Positions 14,986 to 23,500 of a DNA stretch of 52,689 bases are shown in pieces. The stretch lies in assembly GCA_052386745.1 (NCBI GenBank), contig JBQTJW010000033.1, positions 1-52,689 on the forward strand. The letters run 5' to 3'. Position numbers and translations under genes: made by a program. A model generated the notes under the pieces. That model saw nothing but the letters and a program-made list of their open reading frames with translations. It was not told the DNA's origin and did not search any database. Source of the DNA: Panacagrimonas sp052386745. Its GTDB lineage: Bacteria; Pseudomonadota; Gammaproteobacteria; Nevskiales; Nevskiaceae. Every line of letters begins with the position of its first letter. The stretch's first letter is position 1.

Positions 14986-17877
14986 TTACCGGGCTTCGGC
15001 ATTCGCCGTTGCGCGCAGCAACTCGTCCTGGCGCTCGCTGAACTCGCGATAACGCTTCTGCCACTCCGAGGGCTGGCTGACGCGCATCACCTGCACGGCC
15101 GTCACCTTGTACTCGGGACAGTTGGTGGCCCAGTCGGAATTCTCCGTGGTGATGACGTTGGCGCCGGAGAACGGGTGGTGGAATGTGGTGTAGACCACGC
15201 CCGGCTGCATGCGCGCGGTGATGTGCGCGCGCAGCACGGTGTCGCCGGCGCGGCTGGCAATGCCCACCCAGTCGCCCTCGCTCACGCCGCGGTCCTCGGC
15301 GTCCTGCGGGTGGAGTTCGATCACGTCCTCGCTGTGCCAGGCGAGGTTGTCGGTGCGCCGCGTCTGCGCGCCCACGTTGTACTGGCTGAGGATGCGGCCG
15401 GTAGTGAGGATCAGTGGGTAGCGCGCGTTGACCTTCTCGCGCGTCGGCACGTATTCCGTCACCAGGAAGCGGCCCTTGCCGCGCACGAAGGCGTCCACGT
15501 GCATGGTGGGCGTGCCGTCCGGCGCCGCGGCGTTGCACGGCCACTGGATGCTGCCCTGGCGGTCGATGGCGGCGAAGCTCACGCCGGTGAAGGTGGGCGT
15601 GAGGCGCGCAATCTCGTCCATGATCTCCGACGGGTGCGCGTACTGCATGGGGTATCCCAGCGCGTTGGTGAGCTTCTGCGTGGCCTCCCACTCGCCCACG
15701 CCGGACTTGGGCCGCATCACCTGGCGCACGCGCGAGATGCGCCGCTCCGCGTTGGTGAACGTGCCGTCCTTCTCCAGGAACGAGGAGCCGGGCAGGAACA
15801 CGTGCGCGAACTTGGCCGTCTCGTTGAGGAACAGGTCCTGCACCACGATGCATTCCATCGCCGACAGCGCGGCGGTGACGTGCTGGGTGTTGGGGTCGCT
15901 CTGCGCGATGTCCTCGCCCTGCACGTACAGGCCGCGGAATTCACCATCGAGCGCCGCCTCGAACATGTTGGGAATGCGCAGCCCCTGCTCGGGCGAGAGC
16001 TGCACGCCCCACTCCGCCTCAAACGCCCCGCGCGTCGCCTCGTCCGACACGTGCCGGTAGCCGGGCAGTTCGTGCGGGAACGAGCCCATGTCGCAGCTCC
16101 CCTGCACGTTGTTCTGGCCGCGCAGCGGGTTCACGCCCACGCCCTCGCGGCCGACATTGCCGGTGGCCATGGCGAGGTTGGCGATGCCCATGACCATGGT
16201 CGAGCCCTGGGAATGTTCGGTGACGCCCAGGCCGTAGTAGATCGCGCCGTTGCGGGCCGTGGCGTAGAGCCGCGCAGCTGCGCGCACTTCCGCCGCCGGC
16301 ACGCCGGTCACAGGTTCCATCGCCTCGGGCGAATTGCGCGGCAGCGCCACGAACGCGCGCCATTTATCGAAGGACTCGACCTCGCAGCGCTCGCGCACGA
16401 AGTCTTCCTTCACCAGGCCCTCGGTGACCACGACGTGCGCCAGCGCATTGATCAGCGCCACGTTGGTGCCGGGCCGCAGCGCGAGGTGGTGCGTGGCCTC
16501 GATGTGCGGCGTGCGCACCAGGTCGATGCGCCGCGGATCGGCCACGATCAGCTTCGCTCCCTGGCGCAGGCGACGCTTCATCTGCGAGGCAAACACCGGG
16601 TGGCCGTCGGTGGGATTGGCGCCGATCACCACGATCACGTCGGCCTGCATCACCGAGTCGAAGGTCTGCGTGCCGGCCGACTCGCCCAGGGTCTGCTTGA
16701 GGCCGTAGCCGGTGGGCGAATGGCACACACGCGCGCAGGTGTCCACGTTGTTGTTGCCGAACGCCGCGCGCACCATCTTCTGCACCAGGTACACCTCCTC
16801 GTTGGTGCAGCGGCTGGAGGTGATGGCGCCGATGGAATCGCGCCCGTGCTGCGCCTGGATGCGCCTGAACTCGCCCGCCGCGTGCGCGATGGCCTCGTCC
16901 CAGCCCACCTCGCGCCAGGGGTCGCTGATGCGCGCGCGGATCATCGGCCGCGTGATGCGGTCGGGATGCGTGGCGTAGCCGAAGGCGAATCGCCCCTTCA
17001 CGCAGGAATGGCCGTGGTTGGCGTGGCCGTCCGCATTGGGGACCATGCGCACCACCTCCTCGCCCTTCATCTCGGCGCGGAACGAGCAGCCCACGCCGCA
17101 GTAGGCACAGGTGGTGACTTCGCTGCGCTCGGCCTGGCCCTGGGCGATGATCGATTTCTCGGTCAGCGTGGCCGTGGGACAGGCCTGCACGCAGGCCCCG
17201 CAGGACACGCATTCCGACGCCAGGAAGCTCTCGTCGACGCTCGCCGAAACCTTCGAGTCGAAGCCGCGTCCCTGGATGGTGAGCGCCAGCGTGCCCTGCT
17301 GCTCGTCGCAGGCGCGCACGCAGCGCGAGCAGACGATGCACTTGCTGGGGTCGAACGTGAAATACGGATTGCTCTCGTCCTTGGCGACGAAGCGCGGATT
17401 CACCTCGCCCTTGCCCGGCACGTACCGGTGGACGTGGTTGTCGCCCTCGTACCCGTAGCGCACCTCGCGCAGGCCCACCACGCCGGCCATATCCTGCAGC
17501 TCGCAATGGCCGTTGGCGGGACAGGTGAGGCAGTCCAGCGGATGGTCCGAGATGTACAGCTCCATCACGCCGCGGCGCAGGCTGGCGAGCCTGGCGTTCT
17601 GCGTGGTCACCCGCATGCCCTCGGCCACCGGCGTGGTGCAGGACGCGGGGTAGCCTTTCATGCCCTCGATCTGCACCAGGCACAGCCGGCACGAGCCGAA
17701 AGCGTCCAGCGCATCGGTGGCGCACAGGCGCGGAATCGTCAGGTCCGCCAGCGCGGCGGCGCGCATCACCGAGGTGCCCTTCGGCACGGTCACGCTGCGG
17801 CAGTCGATGCTCAGCGTCACCTGCGCGGCGGCCGTGCTCGCAGGCGTGCCCAGGTCGTGTTCGGCGATGGATCTCAT
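14986..17877 (-). CDS. fdsA: NAD-dependent formate dehydrogenase, alpha (molybdopterin) subunit
   Basis: Catalytic subunit that oxidises formate to CO2 at a bis-MGD Mo/W centre. At 963 residues it matches FdsA. Domain order: N-terminal NuoG-like [2Fe-2S] domain (about 20-100; cysteines in RLCATDALDAFGSCRLC); His/Cys cluster domain (HPLDCLTCPANGHC); two [4Fe-4S] motifs (CIVCSRCVRAC and CVSCGACVQAC); then the MopB [4Fe-4S] motif CAYCGVGC and the large molybdopterin domains. The active-site cysteine is in CARVCHSPTG, so this is a Cys and not a selenocysteine enzyme. A GGAAGG Shine-Dalgarno precedes the ATG. The gene is separated from fdsB by an inserted inverted-repeat element (17905-18361). No fdsC or fdsD follows. 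Confidence 0.96.
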   Translation of the reverse strand: MRSIAEHDLGTPASTAAAQVTLSIDCRSVTVPKGTSVMRAAALADLTIPRLCATDALDAFGSCRLCLVQIEGMKGYPASCTTPVAEGMRVTTQNARLASLRRGVMELYISDHPLDCLTCPANGHCELQDMAGVVGLREVRYGYEGDNHVHRYVPGKGEVNPRFVAKDESNPYFTFDPSKCIVCSRCVRACDEQQGTLALTIQGRGFDSKVSASVDESFLASECVSCGACVQACPTATLTEKSIIAQGQAERSEVTTCAYCGVGCSFRAEMKGEEVVRMVPNADGHANHGHSCVKGRFAFGYATHPDRITRPMIRARISDPWREVGWDEAIAHAAGEFRRIQAQHGRDSIGAITSSRCTNEEVYLVQKMVRAAFGNNNVDTCARVCHSPTGYGLKQTLGESAGTQTFDSVMQADVIVVIGANPTDGHPVFASQMKRRLRQGAKLIVADPRRIDLVRTPHIEATHHLALRPGTNVALINALAHVVVTEGLVKEDFVRERCEVESFDKWRAFVALPRNSPEAMEPVTGVPAAEVRAAARLYATARNGAIYYGLGVTEHSQGSTMVMGIANLAMATGNVGREGVGVNPLRGQNNVQGSCDMGSFPHELPGYRHVSDEATRGAFEAEWGVQLSPEQGLRIPNMFEAALDGEFRGLYVQGEDIAQSDPNTQHVTAALSAMECIVVQDLFLNETAKFAHVFLPGSSFLEKDGTFTNAERRISRVRQVMRPKSGVGEWEATQKLTNALGYPMQYAHPSEIMDEIARLTPTFTGVSFAAIDRQGSIQWPCNAAAPDGTPTMHVDAFVRGKGRFLVTEYVPTREKVNARYPLILTTGRILSQYNVGAQTRRTDNLAWHSEDVIELHPQDAEDRGVSEGDWVGIASRAGDTVLRAHITARMQPGVVYTTFHHPFSGANVITTENSDWATNCPEYKVTAVQVMRVSQPSEWQKRYREFSERQDELLRATANAEAR

Positions 17878-17904
17878 GGCTTACCTTCCACTCGCAACGG
17901 CTTG

Positions 17905-17938
17905 CACCGCAAAGGCGCAAAGGGAAAAGAAAGGACGC
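17905..17938 (+). repeat. Left inverted repeat of GxxExxY element
   Basis: 34 bp, beginning CACCGCAAAGGCGCAAAG and ending AAAGGACGC. It aligns to the reverse complement of 18327-18361 with two substitutions and one 1-bp indel. Confidence 0.9.
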
Positions 17939-17944
17939 GAAGTT

Positions 17945-18322
17945 TCAAAGCTGGTTCGCGATGCGCCTGGTCCCCGCGCGCATCGATTCCGCGTGGAAAT
18001 TGAGCAGCAGTCCAAGCTTCCTGCCGGACAAGCGCAGGTAGGTGAGCACCTGGGCGGTATGGATCGGCACGAGCGCCGAAACGGCTTTGACTTCGACGAT
18101 GACCAGGCCCTCGACCAGCAGGTCGACCCGATACGCATCTCCCAGCTCAGTGCCCTTGTAACGGACCGGGAGGGAAACCTGTCGTTCGAACCCAAGCCCG
18201 CGGCTCGCCAGTTCCATCGCCAAGGCGGACTCGTAGGCCGATTCGAGCAGACCCACGCCGAGCACGCGATGCACTTCGATCGCCGCACCGATGATCCGCT
18301 TCGAGCACTCATTCTCGTCCAC
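17945..18322 (-). CDS. GxxExxY family protein
   Basis: A 125-residue protein of the GxxExxY family (named for a conserved motif, here GLLESAYE near residue 24). The core YRVDLLVEGLVIVEVKA has the D...E-x-K spacing of PD-(D/E)xK nucleases, so a nuclease-like fold is plausible; no activity is established. The start is a GTG at 18322 (VDENECSKRIIG), matching the usual DENE..K.II opening of the family and placed seven bases after AAGGA. Longer in-frame starts would read through the inverted repeat. It is embedded in the fds operon and runs in the same direction, so it would be co-transcribed with formate dehydrogenase. It has no evident link to formate metabolism; passenger status is inferred. 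Confidence 0.88.
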   Translation of the reverse strand: MDENECSKRIIGAAIEVHRVLGVGLLESAYESALAMELASRGLGFERQVSLPVRYKGTELGDAYRVDLLVEGLVIVEVKAVSALVPIHTAQVLTYLRLSGRKLGLLLNFHAESMRAGTRRIANQL

Positions 18323-18326
18323 CCTT

Positions 18327-18361
18327 GCGTCCTTATCTTTTTCCTCTGCGCCTTTGCGGTG
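18327..18361 (-). repeat. Right inverted repeat of GxxExxY element
   Basis: 35 bp; its reverse complement begins CACCGCAAAGGCGCAGAGG and ends TAAGGACGC, matching the left repeat. In the fds mRNA the two copies could pair into a stem of about 34 bp. The inner end supplies the AAGGA Shine-Dalgarno of the GxxExxY gene. Confidence 0.9.
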
Positions 18362-18368
18362 GAGTTTT

Positions 18369-19904
18369 TCATTCGCCCCTCGCAAAGTCCTGTCGGAAAT
18401 GATCCAGCGCCGACAGCACCGGGTACGGCGTGAGCCCGCCGAGTGCACATAGCGATCCGTGCGTCATCGTGTCGCACAGGTCGCGCAGCAGCGCCTCCTG
18501 CTGCTGCGGCTGCTGGCCGGCGACGAGGCGGTCGATCACCTCCACCCCGCGCGTGGAGCCGATGCGGCAGGGCGTGCACTTGCCGCAGGATTCCAGCGCG
18601 CAGAACTCCATGGCGTAGCGCGCCTGCGCGGCCATGTCCACGGTGTCGTCGAACACCACGATGCCGCCGTGGCCGAGCATGGCGCCGATGTCGGCAAAGG
18701 CCTCGTAGTCCAGCTTCACGTCGAACCGGCTCTCGGGCAGGTAGGCGCCCAGCGGCCCGCCCACCTGCACGGCGCGGATCGGCCGGCCGCTGAGCGTGCC
18801 GCCGCCGAAGTCGTAGAGCAGTTCGCGCAGGCTGAGCCCGAACGGCACTTCCACCAGGCCACCGTGGCGCACGTTGCCCGCGAGCTGCACCGGCAGCGTG
18901 CCGCGCGAACGGCCGGTGCCGAAGTCGCGGTAATGGGCCGCGCCCCGGTCCAGGATGATGGGCACGCTCGCCAGCGTGATCACGTTGTTGATGACGGTGG
19001 GCCGGCCCCACAGTCCCGCGATGGCCGGCAGCGGCGGCTTGAACCGCACCTGCCCGCGCCGGCCTTCCAGCGATTCCAGCAGGGAGGTTTCCTCGCCACA
19101 GATGTAGGCGCCCGCGCCGAGCCGCACCTCCAGGTCGAACGCGCGGCCGCTGCCGCGGATGTCTTCGCCCAGGTAGCGGTGACTCCGCGCGGTCGCGATG
19201 GCGGCTTCGAGCGCGCGGCGGGCGTGCGGATATTCGCAGCGCAGGTAGATGTAGCCCCGGGTGGCGCCGGTGGCGAGGCCGGCGATGGTCATGCCTTCGA
19301 TCAGCGCGAAGGGGTCGCCCTCCATCAGCATGCGGTCGGAGAAGGTGCCGGAATCGCCCTCGTCGGCATTGCAGACGATGTACTTCTGGTCGGCCGGCGT
19401 ATTCAGCACCGTCGTCCACTTGATGCCGGTGGGGAACGCCGCGCCGCCGCGGCCGCGCAGGCCGGAATCGCTCACTTCCCTGACGATGCCTTCCGGCGTC
19501 ATGCGCAGCGCGGCGTGCAGGCCGCGGTAGCCGCCGTGCGCCAGGTAGTCGTCCAGGCTCAGGGGATCGGTGATGCCGCAGCGCGCAAAGTTCAGCCGCT
19601 GCTGCCTGCGCAGGTACGGCAGCTGCTCGGTGTGCCCGAGCCTGAGCGGATGCTCGCCGCCGTGCAGGAAGCCGGCGTCGAACAGGTCGCGCACGTCGGC
19701 CCGCGTCACCGGGCCGTAGGCAATGCGCCCGGCCGGCGTCTGCACTTCCACCAGCGGCTCCAGCCACAGCAGGCCGCGGCTGCCGTTGCGCACGAGCTGG
19801 ATGGCTTCCCCGCGCGGCGCGGCCTCGGCGTCGATGGCATGCGCCACCTCGTCCGCGCCGATGGACAGCGCCGCCGCGTCCCCGGGGACGTAGACGCGGA
19901 TCAT
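18369..19904 (-). CDS. fdsB: NAD-dependent formate dehydrogenase, beta (NuoF-like) subunit
   Basis: Diaphorase subunit that passes electrons from the iron-sulfur chain through FMN to NAD+. The 511-residue protein has a short thioredoxin-like N-terminal extension typical of FdsB, then the NuoF core. Visible are the glycine-rich FMN/NAD loop GLRGRGGAAFPTG, the NADEGDSGTF motif, GAGAYICGEETSLLES and the C-terminal [4Fe-4S] ligands in ESCGKCTPCRIGS plus the later Cys in SLCALGG. The ATG at 19904 overlaps the fdsG stop (ATGA), so the two are translationally coupled. The GxxExxY element begins immediately after its stop codon. Confidence 0.96.
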   Translation of the reverse strand: MIRVYVPGDAAALSIGADEVAHAIDAEAAPRGEAIQLVRNGSRGLLWLEPLVEVQTPAGRIAYGPVTRADVRDLFDAGFLHGGEHPLRLGHTEQLPYLRRQQRLNFARCGITDPLSLDDYLAHGGYRGLHAALRMTPEGIVREVSDSGLRGRGGAAFPTGIKWTTVLNTPADQKYIVCNADEGDSGTFSDRMLMEGDPFALIEGMTIAGLATGATRGYIYLRCEYPHARRALEAAIATARSHRYLGEDIRGSGRAFDLEVRLGAGAYICGEETSLLESLEGRRGQVRFKPPLPAIAGLWGRPTVINNVITLASVPIILDRGAAHYRDFGTGRSRGTLPVQLAGNVRHGGLVEVPFGLSLRELLYDFGGGTLSGRPIRAVQVGGPLGAYLPESRFDVKLDYEAFADIGAMLGHGGIVVFDDTVDMAAQARYAMEFCALESCGKCTPCRIGSTRGVEVIDRLVAGQQPQQQEALLRDLCDTMTHGSLCALGGLTPYPVLSALDHFRQDFARGE

Positions 19905-20416
19905 GCGCGCAGGTCTGCGATGAGCTGGTCGAAGCGCGCCGGCGTCACCCGCCCGCACAGGCGCTCGCCGATCATCAGCGAGGGCCCCAGCGCGCAATTA
20001 CCCAAGCAGTACACCGGCTCCAGCGTCACCGCGCCGTCGGCGGTGGTGCCGTGAAAATCCACGCCCAGGCTCGACCTGGCGTGAGCCTCCAGCGCCACCG
20101 CGCCGACCGCCTGGCAGGCCTCGGCGCGGCACAGGTGCAACACGTGGCGGCCGGGCCGGGTGGCGCGAAACCAGTGGTAGAAACTGACCACGCCGTGCAC
20201 TTCGGCTCGGGTCAGGTTGAGCTCGAACGCGATCAGGGCAATGGCCTCGCGCGGCACGTGGTCCAGCGCGTCCTGCACCGCGTGCAGCACCGGCAGCAGG
20301 GCGCCGGGCAGGCCCCGGTGCGCCGTCACCGCCGCCATCACGGCCGCGCGCTCGTTTGGCGGCAGGGCGCCACCTGGCACGGGCTGGATGGGGATGACGG
20401 TCCTGGCCTGCTTCAT
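19901..20416 (-). CDS. fdsG: NAD-dependent formate dehydrogenase, gamma (NuoE-like) subunit
   Basis: Small [2Fe-2S] subunit of 171 residues, homologous to NuoE. The cluster ligands are seen as a first cysteine pair in LCRAEACQAVG and a second in VYCLGNCALGPS, preceded by the family's EVHGVVSFYHWF motif. The start at 20416 (MKQARTVIP) is preferred over an upstream in-frame start at 20494. It is the first gene of the fdsGB-(element)-A operon. In the 135-bp upstream gap a TACTGT followed by TGC lies at 20494-20499 on the minus strand and could be the operon's -10. No fds regulator gene is adjacent. Confidence 0.94.
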   Translation of the reverse strand: MKQARTVIPIQPVPGGALPPNERAAVMAAVTAHRGLPGALLPVLHAVQDALDHVPREAIALIAFELNLTRAEVHGVVSFYHWFRATRPGRHVLHLCRAEACQAVGAVALEAHARSSLGVDFHGTTADGAVTLEPVYCLGNCALGPSLMIGERLCGRVTPARFDQLIADLRA

Positions 20417-20551
20417 GGGGCTGGCTCGCGCTGGCGGTTCGGGCGATGCGGGCCGCGCCCGGTCCCGGGAACGTCGGCCTGCATCGGATTGCAACAGTAG
20501 TCCCGCCGCACCCGGAAGCCAACCGGCGGCCGGCTCAGCCTTGTGAGTGGT

Positions 20552-23500
20552 TCAGGATTTCCCGCCGCCGGATGAACCCTTCAGCAGGTTGACCGCACTG
20601 AAGATGTTGCCGGCGAACGACAGGGTGCTGGTCAGCACCGCCGCAAGCGCCGCGAACACCTGCCCGGCCGAGTAAGACAGCCACGCGACCAGCAGCAGGA
20701 TGACCAGCACCAGCGGCCCCCGCAGCGATTGCCAGGCGCCTTGCGCGGCATCTTCCTGCCACTCGGCAAAAACGCTCGGCGCCTCGGCTTCGAGCACGAA
20801 GCGCCTGAGCGCGGCGGACGCGATCTCCGGCGCGGGCCGGTTGCGCACCAGTCCGCGATGCGCCAGGGCCGCCAAGGTGTCGGGATAACGGGGGTTGGGG
20901 ATCTCGCGCTGGGCCAGCTGGTAGAGCGCCAGGCGCTCGGCCACCGTGCACAGCACCCACATCCTGGCCAGGAGGCCGTGTGACTCGCGGTACACCCGCT
21001 CGGTGATCTGCTCGGCAGAGCGCACCCGGTGCTCACACACCTCGCGCCGCAGGTCACGCCGCAGGTACTCCAGGCGCGGCCACAGCACGGAGCACTCCTG
21101 TTCCACCTGCACGAGCAGGGCGATCGTCCGGACATCGTCCGTGGGTGGGGACGGGGCCTGGGCGCCGGATCGTTCGTCACACGGCTCCCAGGCTGAGTCA
21201 GCTCGGAACTCGCCCAGGGACCACCAGTGCAGGCGGGAGAACACGTGCCTCCAGCGGCTCGCCTCTGCGCTGCTGATCTCGGGCATCTCCGAACCCGGGT
21301 AGCTCATGGGCTGCATCAGCGGACCCATGGGCAGGAAGTCGGCGAGGATGTACGTCTGCACGCGTTCGGCGCCCACCAGCCGTTCGACCAGGTCCAGGAC
21401 GGCCTGGCGCCGGACATCGCCGCCGGCCAGTGCAACGTCCAGTCCCACCAGCAGGACATGCGAATAGAGCTTCTCGTAGCGGCAGCCCAGGTCGCCATGC
21501 AGCAGGTCCACGCGGACGTGTCCCTGCGGCATCGCGCCGTCGTCCGCGGGAAAGAAGCGGCGCGCGCCGTGCACGGCATGCTCAAGCGCACTGCGCGCAT
21601 CGCTGGGCGGGCCGGGCAGCGCGGTATCGTCATCCACGAACAGGATGCGCGGTGACCCGCCGAGCCGGGCGGCCATGGCATCGGTCAACGCCCGCAACAT
21701 CGAGAGGTCCAGCGTTTGCGGGTTGGCGGGCGACTTGGCGTTTCGCGTCGGCGACAAGCCCGTGAGCCGCGTCACCACCGCCGCGACGAGCGCGATCAGG
21801 GGCAGCATCAGAACCAGTACGATCACCGGCAGCCAGACCCAAAGCCCCCAGTTGGTCACGCCAACCTGCCCGCGCAAGGGAATCGGGATCATCACCAGCG
21901 GACGCGGCGGCAGCGCCAGGGCTGCCGAGACCCGTCTGCCGGAAGGCCACTCGTTCATTACCCGTGGCTGGTGGTCCACGGGTGCGAGAGAGGAATCGAC
22001 TGTGCTGCGATCGATCGTCGAGGTATAGCCCAGGGCGGCTTCGTGGGCCTCGCGCCGGCCAACGCCCGATAGCTGCCATCCAACCCAATGCACCACGTCC
22101 CATGCCGGTGGTGTGGGACGTGGTCCCGCGGCCGCCTGGCAGGCCTTGCCCAGGTAGTCCTCGGGCGATTTTTCCGGGTCGCGAGGCCGGAGCACATCCG
22201 GCGCCAGGCACAGATCGTTGTCCCGCAGGGCAAACTGCCGGATTCCCGGCATCGGCACAGCACGGGCGAGCACCCAGGGCGGGGGATAGTCCAGATGCCG
22301 AATGATCGGATCCTGGATGTCGCGGTCCTGCGCCTCGCGGATACGCTCGAAGCGGGTTTCCATGGCCTTGGCCGTGCGGGCAAGGCCGATGCGCAGCAGG
22401 CCATCCAATTGCCAGCCGTAGCTGTGGACGAAAACGGCCGTCGCCGGCAACGTCCCGAGGATCAGGAGCATAAGCAGGACGCAGCAGCGGTATTGTCGAA
22501 CCAGGCGAGGTGATAGCGCAGCGCTGACGTCCAGCACCTGGCCGGCGCTGGCGATCCGCCTCGGAAACCACGACGGAATTCGGCAGGTCGGCAGGGAGAA
22601 TCCGGGCTGGGCCTCGTAGGGGTCTGTCGCAAGCGACTGACGCAGGATGCGGCGCCACGCCACGAACACCAGCCCGAGAAGCACCGTGCACAGCAGCACG
22701 ACCACGGCGGGTCGCGCGAGCGAGTCGGTCCAGCTTGCGCTCGCCAAACTGATCCAGGCCATGAGTACCGGCAGGACGAGCGCCGCCACCAGCCCGGGCT
22801 TTCGCCACGGTTCCCGGGTGATCGGATGGACGGACAGCAGCGCGAAGCCGCAGCACGCGACGAAGCCGGCCGACAGCGTGACCAGCAGCATCATGACGGC
22901 GCGGTCCGCGAGGAGAAAACACACCAGCTCGAATACCAGGTACACCCTCAGCAACAGGGCGAAGTAGCCATAAGCCTCGCGCAGCCGCCATTGAGGCCAA
23001 GCCCAGGTGGTGATGCGGGACCCCGTCCGCAGGATGTAGAAATAGAACAGAGACAGAATCCCCAGCAGGCTGCCACCGATCGCCACGCTGGAAATGGCCG
23101 CCTGGGTGATGGCGGCCCGCACCGGCAGCAGCGGATAGGTGACCACCAGCCCCCAGGCGCTGTCCGGCACCGGCGTGTACTGGAACAGGTGCATGGCGCC
23201 GCGGTAGACGCCGATGAACGTGGATTCGGTCCCGCTCCCCACGGCTGCCAGCAGACGCACGTCCCGTTCGGTTTCGAGGTACAGGTTCTCGACCAGGCTG
23301 CGCGCGTCGTCGTCGTGAAGCAGCACGGTTCCGGTGGCCAGATCGAACACCGCAAAGCCGTACTCCAGCGGTGGAACGGCGAGCGTGAACGGGTACAGGG
23401 GTGCGTTGCCCGCCACGACGCCCTTGAACGGTGGGGCGCGTTCCTCGTTCGACAGTTTTCCAGGCCAATGGCGCGGAATGGCAAATTGCATGGCTTTCTT

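Larger units (their letters stand above)
17905..18361. mobile_element. Inverted-repeat-bounded GxxExxY element in fds operon
   Basis: A 457-bp segment is bounded by long imperfect inverted repeats that both read CACCGCAAAGGCGCA inward from the ends. It contains a single gene (17945-18322, GxxExxY family). It lies exactly between the fdsB stop (7 bp from the right repeat) and the fdsA start (27 bp from the left repeat). No clear target-site duplication was found. From experience, GxxExxY genes recur in multiple copies flanked by this kind of CGCAAAGGCGCAAAG sequence; the mobilisation mechanism is not known to me. Confidence 0.7.

Noticed and set aside
13840..18003. Very long plus-strand open frame (1,387 codons) opposite dinB and fdsA
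   Set aside because: Covers two conserved genes on the other strand and reads as low-complexity H/A/R/G sequence; an effect of codon bias and not a giant gene.
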